From Opitutus sp. (GTDB lineage Bacteria > Verrucomicrobiota > Verrucomicrobiia > Opitutales > Opitutaceae), in the NCBI GenBank assembly GCA_009695305.1, contig SIBG01000003.1, positions 28,842 through 92,841 of the forward strand: a stretch of DNA of 64,000 nucleotides, written 5' to 3'. A program made the position numbers and the translations under genes. Of the stretch, positions 33,416 through 41,543 are shown piece by piece. Numbering within the stretch: position 1 is the stretch's first letter; each line of letters starts with the position of its first letter. The notes under the pieces are model-generated. The model was given only the letters and a program-made list of their open reading frames with translations. It did no database searches and was not told where the DNA came from.

Positions 33416-35458
33416 CTACTTCTTCGCGGCCGGCTGATTCACGCGATAAAAAAATCCGTCCTCCGCGCCGATGAGGAGTTCGCGGGTGGCAGCGAAATAC
33501 GTCGGCTTGGTCGCGTGGCCGGCGAGGACGTGCGCGCTCACCGGGCCCTCGTCCTTGAATTTCCAGCGCCCCTGCGCATCGCGGCCGAGGCCGCGGAAAA
33601 AATTCACATTGGGCGCGCTGTTCAGCATGAGGTCCATCACGCCGTCGCCATCCCAATCGACGATGCAAAAGGTGCGGCGGCCGCCGCGGCCATAGACGCC
33701 ATCGTTGAGGCGGAGCAGGCCGGACTCTTTGTTTTGCGGGAGGCCACCGCTGTTGAAGACGCTCGCGCCCTCGCTCCAGAAGACACGCTGCGCCGGGAGC
33801 AATTCGAGTTTCCCGCCCGCGCCGCGCCGTCGCGCGTAGAGGGCGAGATAACCATCAGGGTCGGACATCACGAGGTCCATGAGACCGTCGCCGTTCCAGT
33901 CGATCATCTGCGGCGTGGTGCGCCATTGGGAAACGAGCTCATTGCCCTTGGGTCTCCACCAATTCCACGCGGGCGCGGGATTCGGCGCGCCGGCGGCGAG
34001 CGCGAGTTCGACCGGCTGACCGGCGGCGAGACGCGGTGCGGTGCGGGTGCCGATATTTTTATACCAGACGACTTTTCCCCAGATGCCGTTGGTCATGATG
34101 TCGGGGAGGCCATCGCCGTCCCAATCAGCCACGCTGAGGATTGAGTAGCCCCACTTCGGCTCGGCGGGGCCTTGGATGGAGCCGTTGGGGCCGGCCATCT
34201 CGCGGATCAGTTTGCCCGCGGCGCTGAGGTAGCGCGGCGCGGCCCAGCGCGCGGGCGAGCCGCCCAGATTTTCGATGAACGCAATATAGCCGGCGCTATT
34301 GCCGGAGATGAGGTCTTCGTCGCCGTCGCCGTCCCAATCGACGGCGTAGGGCGTCGCGAGCGCACCGAATTTCACATCGGCCGCGAACTGCCGGAAATAG
34401 CGCGGCGGCAAAAACTGCGGCATCCCGCCGACCGTTTTCCCGGTGTGCTCGATGAAGGCCACGCGGCCGTCCTCATCGCCCACGACGAGGTCGAGATCGC
34501 CGTCGCCGTCGAAGTCCACAGCCGTCGGCGTGATCATGCAGAGGTCCATCTTAAGCGGAACACCCGCGCTCATGAGCTCGTGGCCGGCGGCGTAAACGGG
34601 GCGCGTGCGCGTGCCGGTGTTTTCGTAGTAGGTGAAGCCGTCGCGGAATTCGCCGCAGATCAGGTCGAGGTCGCCGTCGCCATCGAAGTCGCCCCAGCTC
34701 GGCGACGGCATCCCGAAGGGGTCGATGTCTTTGCCGCCAGCCTGCAGGCGGACCGGCGCGGCATAAGTGGGATTCGCGGTCGTGCCGGTGTTGCGGAGGA
34801 GATAGACGTAGCCGTGCAACTTGCCGCGCGTCCACTCGCCCTTGGCGTTGAACGCGCCCTCGCCGCCATTGAGCGCGCCGAAGTCGCCCCAGAAATCGAT
34901 CCCGAGTGTGACGTCGAGCGCGCCATCACCGTCGTAGTCCACGAATTTCCACTGGTTCTGCCGGATGTTGCCGGGCTCGGTCAGGATTTTTTCCGGGACG
35001 GTCAGCTTGACCGGTTTCTCGAACTGCGTCCGCTTGAAATCGGGAAACGTGTTGCCGAAGTAATTGAAAATTTCGCTGTCGGCCGCCTTGACCGAGGCCG
35101 TCGCGGTCACGATCGGCTGGCCGGTGACATACGAGATCGCGGCCGACGGCGCGGATTTTCCAATGAGCACGGCGGGCTTGAAAATCGGGAGCTTGAGCTG
35201 CGCATCGACCTCGCCGCTGTTCTCGAAAAACCAGGTGCCGTTGTAAGGCTTGTCGGTGCAGACGACGACGAGGTCCATGAGGCCGTCGCCGTTGTAATCC
35301 ATCGGCAGCGGCCACGCCCACAGTCCGACGCCGAGATCGACGAGGAGGCCGGGGTTGTTATGGGCGAGGGGGGGCAAGACTTCCGGCCCGGCCGCGCGCG
35401 CCGGAACGGCCAGAACCACGAGCAGGGCAAGACAGGCTGTGAGGGAGGAGAGTTGCAT
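33416..35458 (-). CDS. Exported VCBS/FG-GAP repeat protein
   Basis: A 680-residue protein with a signal peptide (about 1-22, ending ARA). It holds eight or so copies of a calcium-binding loop of the type DxDGDGxxDL, for example DYNGDGLMDLVV, DFDGDGDLDLIC, DWDGDGDEDLIS and DWDGDGVMDLML, as in FG-GAP/VCBS beta-propellers (integrin-alpha-like). Such proteins bind ligands or carbohydrates and do not show catalytic residues here. It is the first gene of the catabolic operon, so it may capture or present the substrate at the cell surface. Its start at 35458 gives a normal signal peptide. Confidence 0.82.
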   Translation of the reverse strand: MQLSSLTACLALLVVLAVPARAAGPEVLPPLAHNNPGLLVDLGVGLWAWPLPMDYNGDGLMDLVVVCTDKPYNGTWFFENSGEVDAQLKLPIFKPAVLIGKSAPSAAISYVTGQPIVTATASVKAADSEIFNYFGNTFPDFKRTQFEKPVKLTVPEKILTEPGNIRQNQWKFVDYDGDGALDVTLGIDFWGDFGALNGGEGAFNAKGEWTRGKLHGYVYLLRNTGTTANPTYAAPVRLQAGGKDIDPFGMPSPSWGDFDGDGDLDLICGEFRDGFTYYENTGTRTRPVYAAGHELMSAGVPLKMDLCMITPTAVDFDGDGDLDLVVGDEDGRVAFIEHTGKTVGGMPQFLPPRYFRQFAADVKFGALATPYAVDWDGDGDEDLISGNSAGYIAFIENLGGSPARWAAPRYLSAAGKLIREMAGPNGSIQGPAEPKWGYSILSVADWDGDGLPDIMTNGIWGKVVWYKNIGTRTAPRLAAGQPVELALAAGAPNPAPAWNWWRPKGNELVSQWRTTPQMIDWNGDGLMDLVMSDPDGYLALYARRRGAGGKLELLPAQRVFWSEGASVFNSGGLPQNKESGLLRLNDGVYGRGGRRTFCIVDWDGDGVMDLMLNSAPNVNFFRGLGRDAQGRWKFKDEGPVSAHVLAGHATKPTYFAATRELLIGAEDGFFYRVNQPAAKK

Positions 35459-35625
35459 GAGGATGGAAAAGCGGTTGACGCCGAATGTAACACCAATGCC
35501 GTTGAGCAAACCAGATTCGATCTGGGCCGGGACGAAACCGTGGAATACTCTTGATTCTCTCGTCGAGGCGAGAGGTGCGAGCGGACGAGAGCCGGGAACT
35601 ACGGCCCTCGCCAGCAGTGAAGCAC

Positions 35626-37902
35626 TCAGAACTGCGTGGAAACGCTGAAGCGGTAGGTGCGTGGCGCCTGGTCACGCGTGATTACGAACGGATCGTCGGT
35701 CAGGTTGGTGACCATGAGGTCGAAGTTATAGTTCTTCCAACGGTAGGCCGCGCCGAGATCGAAGCTCCGCTGGCTGTCCGGAATCTTCGACAGGCCGAAC
35801 CCGGTAATCTGGGTGAGGAGCGGCCCGATGGCGGCCATGCCGCCCTTCACTTCCCAACCCTGCGCCTTGGTATCGCGGAAACTATACTTGAGGAAAACAT
35901 TCGCGTTCCAATCCGGAGCGAAGCGCAGCGGAATGCGACCGGGGTTGGACGCCGCCGTCCAGCCGCGGGAATTTTGCTGCCCGGTGAAGCCCTGGCTGGT
36001 GTTCAAATCGGTGTAGTTCGCGACCACGGAGAGCCGCTCGGTGATGCTGCCGTAGGCCGTAAGTTCGTAGCCTTTGGATTGGGCGCCAGGAATCACGGAT
36101 ACCGTGCCAAAAGTCACATTTTGACCTTGGGAAACTCCGTTGGCCAAGACGTTGATGGTGCTGCCTTCGCGGATCATCTCCCAATAGGTGACAGTGAACG
36201 ACAACCGGCCCTTCAACGCCTCGCCCTTGACGCCGATTTCCTTGAGTTCGGACAGAGGAGAGACGGTGAAGAACTCGGTGAGCCGAGGATCGCCGGGGAT
36301 CAGGCTGTTATATCGGGCTAGGTTGGCCGTGGCGTCGTTCTGCACGCTCTTGACGGCGTAAACCGACAGCGCGGGCGTGATCTTGAAAGTGGCGCCGTAG
36401 CGATAAGAGTTGAGCGTCACTTTCGAGGCGGCCGTCCGCAGTCCAGTGATTCGGCTGCTAGTCCCGGTCGCACTGCGATCGGAACGCAGACCGCCGGTGA
36501 GCAACAGGCGGTTTTTGAAGAAGCCCAAGTCCTGCTGCACATATTGCCCGTAGGCGTAGTTGTTGTTTTGGGTCGAGGTCGCGATGGGAAGGTTCGCGAC
36601 GCGCCCGCTGTAGAATCCGGCGCTGTTTCCCGCCGCCTTGATCGCCGCCATGTTCAAGGTATTGAACGGCGCGTTGGGCACGCCGTTAAAGAACGCGTCA
36701 GCCTGGGCGCCGTCATCGTAAGAATAGCCGACCATCGTCATGCCGGTGAGCACGTCCTTCCACCCATACCGCGCGATGAGATCGCCCTGGTAGGTTTGGC
36801 CACGACGCCAACCGTTGGCCGCCTGCGACTGGGAGTTGGCCACGATCCGGGTGTTGTCCTCGCCTGTGAAGTAGCGCTGATCGTAGCCGAAGTAGCGGAT
36901 GTTCGCCACCTGCCGGAAATCGAGCCACTTGGCGAATTGGTGGGTAAGAAAGAGCGTGGCGTTGGCGATTTTATTTTTATCCTCACTGCCGGGTCCCGCG
37001 ATGTTGAAATTGTAGGGCAAGCCCAGCGCGGTGATCGGATCGGTGGCATTGTTGAAAATACCGACCCGGCGGCGGGCTTTCTCCGGATAAATCGCAAAGC
37101 CATGACCCTCTTCGCGCGAGGGCGAGTTGAAATTGAGCAACTCGGAAGTCAGCACGAGTTCGGTGCGCGGTGTGATCCGAAACCTGAAGGAGGGATAGAG
37201 GGCGTAGCTTCGGACTTCGTGAAACTTGATATAGTCTTCGCCGTCTTGCACCGAACCCGCGACCCGCATCGCAAACTTGCTGTCTTTCGCGACCGCGTGG
37301 TTCGCATCGAATTCGAGCCGGTGCATCGCACTGTCGGCCTCGTCGAAACTGAAGGCGTATTTGACCGACGAGGCGATGACGCCCAACTCAGGCTTCTTGA
37401 GCAGATAGTTCAAGAGGCCGGTGCCGCCGGCGCGACCCTGCACCGCCGAGGGAGGCCCCTTGACTACTTCGAGGCGCTCGTAGCCGACAAGATCACGCTT
37501 GTTATTTCCCATCCGCACGCCATCGACCGAAATCGAGCCGGCGGTCTCAAACCCCCGGAGACTGACGTTGTCGCCATTGCCCGCGTAACGATTTCGGACA
37601 AAAACGTTCGCCAGGTATTTGAACGACTGGTCGAAAGTGGTCGCACCGATGTCACTCCAAAATTCCTTCGTCACGATATCCACGGTCTGAGGGATATCGA
37701 TAATCGCCGTGTTCGTCCGTGTCGCCGTGGACGCGGAGGATGCTTTGTAACCGTTGGATTTTTCCGCACTTACTTCGAAGGGCCGCAGCACAATGGTCTC
37801 TTCCTTTTGTGACGGAACTGAATTTTGAGCAGACAGGCTGGCAGACAAAGCTGCCGCCGAAAACGCGGAGACCGCGACACGTAACAGGGTTGAGTTAGGC
37901 AT
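35626..37902 (-). CDS. TonB-dependent receptor, siderophore-receptor type
   Basis: A 758-residue receptor without the N-terminal regulatory-like domain of the other two. A signal peptide (about 1-25, ending SAQN) is followed by TIVLRPFEVSAEKSNGY (a TonB-box-like region), plug segments DIPQTVDIVTKEFW and VSLRGFETAGSISVDGVRMG, the typical ERLEVVKGPPSAVQGRAGG loop, and a barrel ending in YRFSVSTQF. This layout resembles ferric-siderophore receptors, but many Opitutaceae receptors with it transport other ligands. It follows the LacI gene on the same strand; the palindrome at 38012-38038 lies between them and could control it. Base composition seems slightly less GC-rich than the neighbours. Confidence 0.87.
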   Translation of the reverse strand: MPNSTLLRVAVSAFSAAALSASLSAQNSVPSQKEETIVLRPFEVSAEKSNGYKASSASTATRTNTAIIDIPQTVDIVTKEFWSDIGATTFDQSFKYLANVFVRNRYAGNGDNVSLRGFETAGSISVDGVRMGNNKRDLVGYERLEVVKGPPSAVQGRAGGTGLLNYLLKKPELGVIASSVKYAFSFDEADSAMHRLEFDANHAVAKDSKFAMRVAGSVQDGEDYIKFHEVRSYALYPSFRFRITPRTELVLTSELLNFNSPSREEGHGFAIYPEKARRRVGIFNNATDPITALGLPYNFNIAGPGSEDKNKIANATLFLTHQFAKWLDFRQVANIRYFGYDQRYFTGEDNTRIVANSQSQAANGWRRGQTYQGDLIARYGWKDVLTGMTMVGYSYDDGAQADAFFNGVPNAPFNTLNMAAIKAAGNSAGFYSGRVANLPIATSTQNNNYAYGQYVQQDLGFFKNRLLLTGGLRSDRSATGTSSRITGLRTAASKVTLNSYRYGATFKITPALSVYAVKSVQNDATANLARYNSLIPGDPRLTEFFTVSPLSELKEIGVKGEALKGRLSFTVTYWEMIREGSTINVLANGVSQGQNVTFGTVSVIPGAQSKGYELTAYGSITERLSVVANYTDLNTSQGFTGQQNSRGWTAASNPGRIPLRFAPDWNANVFLKYSFRDTKAQGWEVKGGMAAIGPLLTQITGFGLSKIPDSQRSFDLGAAYRWKNYNFDLMVTNLTDDPFVITRDQAPRTYRFSVSTQF

Positions 37903-38011
37903 AGGGTTTTGAGGGGAAAGTTCTACTGCAAGACCGACACGTGCGTCGGAGGCGACCAGAAAACGGGGCGTTCTCGTGGCGACATCCGTCAGCTTCTCCA
38001 GAAACAGCTAA

Positions 38012-38038
38012 ATCCTTTTAGCTTCAAGCTAAAAGGAT
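38012..38038. promoter_or_regulatory. Perfect palindrome, candidate operator upstream of a TonB-receptor gene
   Basis: ATCCTTTTAGCTT and its exact reverse complement flank one central C. It lies between the LacI gene's stop (38067) and the receptor gene's start (37902), about 110 bases before the latter, in a region otherwise without genes. A LacI-family operator is the simplest reading; a weak terminator for lacI is the other, since TTTAGC follows the hairpin on the minus strand. Confidence 0.55.
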
Positions 38039-38066
38039 CGCGCACGGATCGATCAGCGGATTCACA

Positions 38067-39110
38067 TTACGCCGAAGCCCGCATCACCACGGACGGTGGC
38101 ACAAACGTCTCCACGGGTTTCACGCGACGCCGGTTCATCAGATCAAACAGCTGCGTGACGATTTGCTCGACGATGGTCTCGTTCGACGGACCGACGCACG
38201 TGAGCGGCGGGTCGAAAAAATCCGCGTGCTCGTGGTCCCCGACCCCGACGACCGCGATGTCTTTGGGAATCTTGCGGCCCGCATCCTTGATCGCCTGATA
38301 GGCCCCGAGCGCGAGACCGTCGGTCACCGCGTAGAGTCCATCGCAACCTCGACCCGCGCCGAGATGCGCGCGTAACGCTTCGGCTCCATTCGTCGGCGTA
38401 AAGCCCGCCGCCACCACGCGCGCCGGATCCGTGCCGGTCTTGGCGCGCACCGTCGTGCAAAAAGCTTCGGCGCGCTCCGCCGTGCTTTGCGTGAGCAGCG
38501 CGGGCGTCAGCACGACCGGCCGCCGGCACCCGCGACCGAGAAGGATTTCCGCCGCGCGGCGACCGATCTCGCCCGGCGTGTCGAGCACGCAGCAATAGTT
38601 TGGTAACCGCCGCCCGAGCACGACCACCGCATAGGGCAACGTCGTAGCAGCGAGAAACGCGTCGTCATCCGGCAGCGTGTTGGTGATGACCACGCCGTTG
38701 AAACGGCTCGCGTTGAGCAGCCCGGCCATCTCGCGCAGGCGTCCCGCATGAAACATCGCGATCGACACGGAAAAATTCCGCCCCGGTCCCGTGCGGGCAT
38801 CTGCCATCCGCTGCACCTGCCGCAGCACCCGGCTCACGAGAAACAGCGGCGCCTCGAAGGAAGTCAGAATTCCGAGTTCGATGTGATGGACCTCCGGGTC
38901 ATGCGCCCGCAGGCGGCGCGCGGCGACATTCGGCACGTAACCGAGATCGCGCACGGCTTTCCGGATTCTCTCGACCGTGGCCGGCGCAAGGCGGCGCTCT
39001 TCATGGCGGTCGGCCAGCACCGTGGAAACCGCCGACGCCGAGACACTCACGTGCTTCGCGATCATGTGCACCGTCACCGGACGTTTGTCACTTCGAGCCA
39101 TCGCGGCCAT
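38067..39110 (-). CDS. LacI-family transcriptional regulator
   Basis: A 347-residue protein. The helix-turn-helix is VTVHMIAKHVSVSASAVSTV with the hinge segment LGYVPNVAARRLRAH, followed by a periplasmic-binding-protein-like sensor domain with ITNTLPDDD, a PVVLTPALLTQST segment and GCDGLYAVTDGLALGAYQAI near the end. It would bind a sugar-like effector and repress or activate nearby genes. Likely targets are the TonB receptor directly downstream (palindrome between) and perhaps the catabolic operon. The start could be the ATG at 39110 or that at 39101; the former is used. Confidence 0.87.
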   Translation of the reverse strand: MAAMARSDKRPVTVHMIAKHVSVSASAVSTVLADRHEERRLAPATVERIRKAVRDLGYVPNVAARRLRAHDPEVHHIELGILTSFEAPLFLVSRVLRQVQRMADARTGPGRNFSVSIAMFHAGRLREMAGLLNASRFNGVVITNTLPDDDAFLAATTLPYAVVVLGRRLPNYCCVLDTPGEIGRRAAEILLGRGCRRPVVLTPALLTQSTAERAEAFCTTVRAKTGTDPARVVAAGFTPTNGAEALRAHLGAGRGCDGLYAVTDGLALGAYQAIKDAGRKIPKDIAVVGVGDHEHADFFDPPLTCVGPSNETIVEQIVTQLFDLMNRRRVKPVETFVPPSVVMRASA

Positions 39111-39220
39111 CTCGCACGAAGCCTGCACCCGCGGCAAGTGGACACTTCGAAAAATTTCGGGAAACTGCGGCGCGGTCGCGGTCGCGGCGGCGATCGCGAA
39201 AACGATCTAGGAAACGCGGC

Positions 39221-39946
39221 TCAGAGCGCGTTCGCGCGCAGGAGGCGGTCGAGTTCGCTGAGGCCTTCGTGCGAGCCGATTTCGTAGAAGCGCTGTTTTA
39301 TTTCGTAGCCGGCGAGTTGGCGGCGGGCGACGAGCGACTGTTGCACCGCGGCGAGATCGACGACGGCATCGCGGGCGAAACCGTCGAAGGCGGCCACGCG
39401 AAATACGCCGAGGCCGTAGTCGATGTGATGCATCGCGGGCGTCTGGTTCTTCTTATCGTAGATTTTGATCTCGCCGGCCTCGAACTGGACGTTGCTGGCA
39501 TCGTAGCGCTCGTGGTTTTCGAAGACCGTCATCAACCCGAGCTGGCCGGAGCGCAGGAAGAAATCGCCGACGGCGGAATAATCGACCGGCAGATAGCTAT
39601 CGCCGTAGAGGACGTAGAAGGCGTCACCGAGTTTGGGCAGCGCGGCGATCAGTGCGCCACCGGTGCCGAGAAGTTTGGGGCCGTCGAACGCGTAGTCGAT
39701 CTGCACGCCCCATTTGGCGCCGTCGCCGTAGTGGTCGACGATCATCTCGCCGAGATAGCCGACGCAGAGCACGATCCGCGTGAGACCGTTTTTTTTCAGC
39801 AGACGCAGCTGGTGGGAGAAGAACGGCTCGCCGGCGACCTCGACCAGGAGCTTCGGGATTTTTTCCGTGATCGGCCGCAGGCGCGTGGCCATGCCACCGG
39901 CTAGAATTGCTACTGGAAGAGCGGAGGATGATTCGTTTTTAGCCAC
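39221..39946 (-). CDS. hddC: Nucleotidyltransferase, HddC-like
   Basis: About 241 residues from a GTG start. The nucleotide-binding loop is AILAGGMATRLRPITEKIPK (about 13-32), and GDSYLPVDY supplies the metal-binding Asp. It would link a sugar 1-phosphate to a nucleotide, and with the heptose kinase gene directly upstream the product is probably GDP-D-glycero-alpha-D-manno-heptose. The start is uncertain: no ATG precedes the conserved loop in frame, GTG codons are found at 39946 and 39976, and both lie within or next to the CACAGAG-type repeat. Confidence 0.78.
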   Translation of the reverse strand: MAKNESSSALPVAILAGGMATRLRPITEKIPKLLVEVAGEPFFSHQLRLLKKNGLTRIVLCVGYLGEMIVDHYGDGAKWGVQIDYAFDGPKLLGTGGALIAALPKLGDAFYVLYGDSYLPVDYSAVGDFFLRSGQLGLMTVFENHERYDASNVQFEAGEIKIYDKKNQTPAMHHIDYGLGVFRVAAFDGFARDAVVDLAAVQQSLVARRQLAGYEIKQRFYEIGSHEGLSELDRLLRANAL

Positions 39947-40040
39947 AGAGGTCACGGAGGTGAGCACGGAGAGCACAGAGACGGAAACGTTTTTGTCTTA
40001 CTCGGTGACCTCAATATTCTTTCCGTGAACTCCGTGCCCA
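39944..40040. repeat. CACAGAG/CACGGAG short-repeat element
   Basis: The gap between the kinase and nucleotidyltransferase genes holds repeated units (CACAGAG, CACGGAG, GCACGGAG, GCACAGAG; 39944-39982) and an opposing set (GGTGACC, CCGTGAACTCCGTGC; 40005-40038). Arrays of CACAGAG units are frequent between genes of this phylum. Here it reaches the likely start of the nucleotidyltransferase gene. Confidence 0.55.
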
Positions 40041-40051
40041 AGATCGAAAAT

Positions 40052-41035
40052 TCAGTTCTGAGCGACGACTTTGCTGCCTTCGAAGTCGAAGCGGAAGCGG
40101 ACTTCCTGCAGGCCTTTTTCGCGCATGGCATGGCGGAGCTTTTTCTTGTCGCCGGCGTAGAACATCAGAAACCCGCCGCCGCCGGCGCCGATGAGTTTGC
40201 CGCCCAGCGCGCCGTGCGTCATGGCGTGATCATACCAGTCGTTGATGACGGCGTTGCTCATGCCGGAGCTGCGGGCCTTTTTGCGCTGCCAGTGGACATC
40301 CATCAGGCGGGCGAACTCCTCGAGGTTGCCGCCCTCCAGCGCGGCGAGCGACTGGACGCCGAGTTCCTTGGTGAAGTGGAGATTGTCGAGCATCGCCTGG
40401 TCGTGGTTCTTCGACTTGTCGTTTTGGTCCTTGAGAATGGCGGACGCGCTGCGCGAGTAGCCGGTGAAAAAGAGCAGGAGGTTGTCCTCGAGATTGAAGA
40501 GCGTCTCCTCGGAGATCGCGCACGGGCGGTATTCGACGCGCCCGTCTTTGTGAAACGTGAAGGCGGTGATGCCACCGACCGCGGCGATGTATTGGTCCTG
40601 CTTGCCGATGGGTTCGCCGAGTTTGTTGAGCTCGATGTCGCAGGCCTGCTCGGCGAGCTCGGCGGGCGAGACGAGGGTGCGTTTGGAGGCGTGGAGTGCC
40701 TTGAGGAGAGCGGTGGTGAAGCTGCCCGAGGAGCCGAGGCCGGTGCCCCCGGGGATGTCGGCCATTGAGGTGAGTTCGAGGTGCGGGTCGGTGATGCCGG
40801 TGAGCTTGAGGGCCTCGCGGATGATCGGGTGCTCGATTTGATCGACCGTGGCGACGCGTTCGAGCTTGGAATACTTGATGATGATCTCGGGCTGAAACGT
40901 CCGGTGCTGCGTGATGTAGACGTATTTGTCGATGGCCGCCGCGACGAGGAAACCGCCGAACTCGCGGTAATACGAGGGCAGGTCGGTGCCGCCGCCGCCG
41001 AGGGAAACGCGAAGAGGAGAACGGGTGATGATCAT
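40052..41035 (-). CDS. hddA: GHMP kinase, D-glycero-alpha-D-manno-heptose 7-phosphate kinase-like
   Basis: A 327-residue protein of the GHMP family. It opens with IITRSPLRVSLGGGGTDLP (2-20), has the ATP-binding IPGGTGLGSSGSF (94-106), EPIGKQDQYIAAVGG in the middle and the C-terminal GKLIGAGGGGFLMFY motif 3. This combination is that of HddA, which phosphorylates heptose 7-phosphate at C1. Together with the GmhA-like and GmhB proteins and the HddC-like protein it completes the GDP-heptose route. The ATG at 41035 is firm; upstream the frame passes into a purine-rich repeat and is not coding. Confidence 0.85.
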   Translation of the reverse strand: MIITRSPLRVSLGGGGTDLPSYYREFGGFLVAAAIDKYVYITQHRTFQPEIIIKYSKLERVATVDQIEHPIIREALKLTGITDPHLELTSMADIPGGTGLGSSGSFTTALLKALHASKRTLVSPAELAEQACDIELNKLGEPIGKQDQYIAAVGGITAFTFHKDGRVEYRPCAISEETLFNLEDNLLLFFTGYSRSASAILKDQNDKSKNHDQAMLDNLHFTKELGVQSLAALEGGNLEEFARLMDVHWQRKKARSSGMSNAVINDWYDHAMTHGALGGKLIGAGGGGFLMFYAGDKKKLRHAMREKGLQEVRFRFDFEGSKVVAQN

Positions 41036-41036
41036 G

Positions 41037-41130
41037 CGAAAGTGAAAGAGAAAGGGAGAGGGAAAGTGGACGGAGGCCCGAGGGAAAGGGAGAGGGAAAG
41101 TGAGCGACGCAGGAAGTGAAAAAGAGAGTG
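41037..41130. repeat. Purine-rich intergenic repeat
   Basis: GAAAGGGAGAGGGAAAGTG occurs twice, at 41050-41068 and 41084-41102, a 34-base period, within a stretch that is nearly all A and G on the plus strand. A reverse-complement fragment (CACTTTCCC, 41545-41553) lies on the other side of the four-helix-bundle gene, overlapping the oxidoreductase stop. Confidence 0.6.
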
Positions 41131-41141
41131 AGGCGGGTTTA

Positions 41142-41516
41142 TTACTGCTCCGAGGGTTTGGTGCGCAGAGTGCGGATGGAGGCGGTGAGGATGGCGATGA
41201 TTTCACCGCATAACGTCACGCGTGCGGTGACTACCGGTTCGGGCAGCCAGTGTTTGAAGCGTCCGTAGCGGCCAGCGGTCTCTTGCGCCGAGCCGCGGGC
41301 GATTAACAGAAACCGTGAGTAGTCGGCGCAGCTGCCGCGCCCGAAGCCTTCCTCGATATTCGATGCGACGGAATCGGCGCTCGCAAACTGCTGCGATACT
41401 AACCGCTGCAGTGCGGGTTCTCGCGCAAGCGAGCTCACGTCGGCCACGACAAGATCGAAAAGCTCCAACGCCTTTCGGTGGGCTCCGTAAGTCCGCAGCG
41501 ATTCATCGTTTGGCAT
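41142..41516 (-). CDS. Four-helix-bundle (S23/IVP-type) protein
   Basis: A 124-residue, helix-rich protein. Features include a YGAHRKALELFDLVVADV first helix, SADSVASNIEEGFGR in helix 2 (the SxxSNIAEG-type signature of the 23S rRNA intervening-sequence protein family) and FLLIARGSAQET in helix 3. These proteins form pentamers in known structures; their role is unclear, and they are often found as single small genes among polysaccharide genes. The ATG at 41516 is right after the Gfo/Idh gene's end. It is flanked by the purine-rich repeats, perhaps a sign of independent insertion. Confidence 0.85.
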   Translation of the reverse strand: MPNDESLRTYGAHRKALELFDLVVADVSSLAREPALQRLVSQQFASADSVASNIEEGFGRGSCADYSRFLLIARGSAQETAGRYGRFKHWLPEPVVTARVTLCGEIIAILTASIRTLRTKPSEQ

Positions 41517-41543
41517 GGGGTAGGGTCACTTTCACTCTCTCTT

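Noticed and set aside
35556..35575. CTCTCG/CGAGAG hairpin as terminator of the siderophore-type receptor gene
   Set aside because: Six-base stem without a T-tract; too weak to call.
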